Source: Thaumarchaeota archaeon UBA160 (GTDB lineage: Archaea > Thermoproteota > Nitrososphaeria > Conexivisphaerales > UBA164). From it: a stretch of 22,647 nt of DNA. The DNA is taken from the NCBI GenBank assembly GCA_002506605.1, contig DAXX01000011.1, positions 1-22,647 on the forward strand, written 5' to 3'. Of this stretch, positions 21,621-22,647 are shown piece by piece; position 1 is the first letter of the stretch, and each line of letters begins with the position of its first letter. The notes under the pieces were generated by a model that did no database searches, was not told the DNA's origin, and saw only the letters and a program-made list of their open reading frames with translations. The position numbers and the translations under genes are program-made.

Positions 21621-22613
21621 TTACGATTTATCATAAAGGTGGCATGCTACATAATGCCCAGGTTCAACCTCTTTAAGCTTTGGTTCTTCAACCTTGCACC
21701 TGTCAAAGGCATAGGGACATCTAGGATGAAACCTGCAGCCTGGAGGAGGATTTACCGGACTCGGTATTTCACCCTTTATTTTCACTTCAACTTTGGGCGC
21801 GCTAGGATCGGGAACTGGTATAGCAGCAATTAACGCTTGAGTATATGGATGTAACGGATTTTCTATTAGCTTTTCAGAACTTGCAAGCTCAACAATCTTT
21901 CCCAAGTACATCACCGCTATCCTGTCACTCATGTGCTTAGCCAAAGCTAGGTCATGGGTTATAAACAAAAATGTTATGCCATATTTCTCCTTGAGGTCTA
22001 GCATTACGTTCAAGACTTCTGCTCTTATCGAGACATCTAACATCGAAACTGGCTCATCTGCAACAATAAAATCAGGTCTTAGAACAAGAGCTCTTGCTAT
22101 TGCTACCCTTTGCCTTTGTCCTCCGCTCAATTCGTGAGGATATCTGTTGATGAACTCTTCCGGAGGCGTTAACTTCACATCCTCTAATGCCTTTGCGACT
22201 TCTTCGTCTATTTTATCTTTGCTAACAAGCTTATTTATTATTAGACCTTCTGCTATGACATCTCTTACTGTTAGCCTTGGATTTATCGAATCATAGGGAT
22301 CTTGAAAAATTATCTGTAACTTTCTTCTAAAGCTTTTTATCTCAGAACCTTTTATTTTATATATGTCAACACCCCTGTATATGGCTGAACCTTCTGTTGG
22401 TTCTAATAGTCTTATGAGCGTTCTGCCAAAGGTTGTCTTGCCGCTACCTGATTCTCCTGCCAAACCCAATATTTCTTTTGGATAAATATCTATTGAAATA
22501 TCGTCGACAGCTCTAACCCACTTCTGTTTTTCTCCCCTTAACGCGCCACTGAAGCTCATTCTTACAGGAAAGTATTTTTTTATGTTTAAAGCTCTAATTA
22601 AAGGCTCAGACAT
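21621..22613 (-). CDS. oligo/dipeptide-type ABC transporter ATP-binding protein (OppF/DppF-like)
   Basis: The ATPase of a PepT/Opp-class importer for peptides or, in many archaea, oligosaccharides. In 330 residues: Walker A GESGSGKTT (53-61), Q-loop FQDP (103-106), signature LSGGQRQ (162-168), Walker B and catalytic Glu in IVADEP (183-188), H-loop His220, then the C-terminal oligo_HPY domain with NPLHPYTQALI and four Cys (293, 299, 306, 324) in a pattern that binds an iron-sulfur cluster in some Opp/Dpp ATPases. The RMSFSGALRGEKQKWVRAVDD insert is OppF-like. The ATG overlaps the partner ATPase stop, and AAGGTGA precedes it. Permeases and binding protein would lie beyond the window. Substrate unknown. 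Confidence 0.95.
   Translation of the reverse strand: MSEPLIRALNIKKYFPVRMSFSGALRGEKQKWVRAVDDISIDIYPKEILGLAGESGSGKTTFGRTLIRLLEPTEGSAIYRGVDIYKIKGSEIKSFRRKLQIIFQDPYDSINPRLTVRDVIAEGLIINKLVSKDKIDEEVAKALEDVKLTPPEEFINRYPHELSGGQRQRVAIARALVLRPDFIVADEPVSMLDVSIRAEVLNVMLDLKEKYGITFLFITHDLALAKHMSDRIAVMYLGKIVELASSEKLIENPLHPYTQALIAAIPVPDPSAPKVEVKIKGEIPSPVNPPPGCRFHPRCPYAFDRCKVEEPKLKEVEPGHYVACHLYDKS
21627..21650. repeat. 24-base exact repeat shared by the tails of the two ABC ATPase genes
   Basis: The 24 bases at 21627-21650 recur exactly at 22624-22647. Both encode the VACHLYDK C-terminal segment of the two ATPases on the minus strand. The match may extend past the window. It is explained by paralogy, but identity at every synonymous position suggests recent gene conversion or duplication of the tail. 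Confidence 0.85.
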
Positions 22614-22647
22614 TTAAATCACCTTTATCATAAAGGTGGCATGCTAC
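22606..22647 (-). CDS. 3' end of a second Opp/Dpp ABC ATPase (OppD/DppD-like), truncated by the window
   Basis: The last 13 codons before TGA (22606-22608) read VACHLYDKGDLNV. They match the C-terminus of the next gene (VACHLYDKS) and include the final conserved Cys of the oligo_HPY domain. It overlaps the downstream ATPase by eight bases. The paired order OppD then OppF is standard, so the identification is by homology to the neighbour and by context. Confidence 0.7.
   Translation of the reverse strand, partial: VACHLYDKGDLNV

Noticed and set aside
1..22647. CRISPR arrays, insertion sequences, integrases or att-site duplications at the tRNA genes
   Set aside because: No regularly spaced repeats, transposase motifs, or duplicated tRNA 3' ends were seen; the only exact longer repeat is the ABC ATPase tail, explained by paralogy.

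Overview
This window looks like chromosomal DNA from an AT-rich (roughly one-third G+C), probably thermophilic archaeon, most likely of the Thermoproteota/TACK side, though I cannot prove the phylum. The archaeal assignment rests on a ribosomal gene cluster carrying the archaeal/eukaryal proteins eS4, eL19 and eL32 and the RNase P protein Rnp1, an archaeal-type SecY and adenylate kinase, a type II methionine aminopeptidase, a COG1709-type HTH regulator, TATA boxes about 26 bases before many starts, and tRNA genes with no encoded CCA. Thermophily is inferred from tRNA stems that are almost all G-C in an otherwise AT-rich sequence.

Layout. Bases 1-212 hold the possible tail of an unseen gene and a promoter. 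Bases 231-3461 (+) encode dihydroxyacid dehydratase and a long-type citramalate synthase, a pair serving isoleucine and general branched-chain amino acid synthesis. A tricorn-factor-like M1 aminopeptidase (3422-5752, -) and a signal peptidase (5795-6271, +) are divergent from a 42-base shared promoter region. Bases 6268-16432 (-) are one tightly packed, overlapping cluster of 21 genes: uL22, uS3, uL29, Rnp1, uS17, uL14, uL24, eS4, uL5, uS14, uS8, uL6, eL32, eL19, uL18, uS5, uL30, uL15, SecY, adenylate kinase and a DUF106 (YidC/EMC3-like) membrane protein. The usual S10-operon head (L3, L4, L23, L2, S19) is absent. Bases 16433-17137 carry tRNA-Ala(CGC) and then about 500 bases without a gene, with a locally GC-rich, hairpin-rich stretch that may be an undescribed structured RNA on the minus strand.

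Bases 17138-18728 (+) hold the HTH regulator and methionine aminopeptidase, followed by tRNA-Leu(GAG). Bases 18876-22647 (-) hold an unrecognised 104-residue protein, a small reading frame interrupted by in-frame TGA and TAG codons, NAD kinase, the 2'-5' RNA ligase-like protein ThpR, a DUF72 protein, and two Opp/Dpp-type ABC ATPases (one complete, one only as its last 13 codons).

Together the centre is a protein-synthesis and secretion block: ribosomal proteins, SecY, a YidC-like insertase candidate, signal peptidase and methionine aminopeptidase. Inside the operon, Shine-Dalgarno sequences of the GGTGAT/GAGGTGA type are frequent and in three cases contain an in-frame GTG that can be mistaken for the start. 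Genes at transcription-unit heads look leaderless. The two stretches most worth a second look are the GC-rich region at 16760-17065 and the stop-interrupted frame at 19303-19551.
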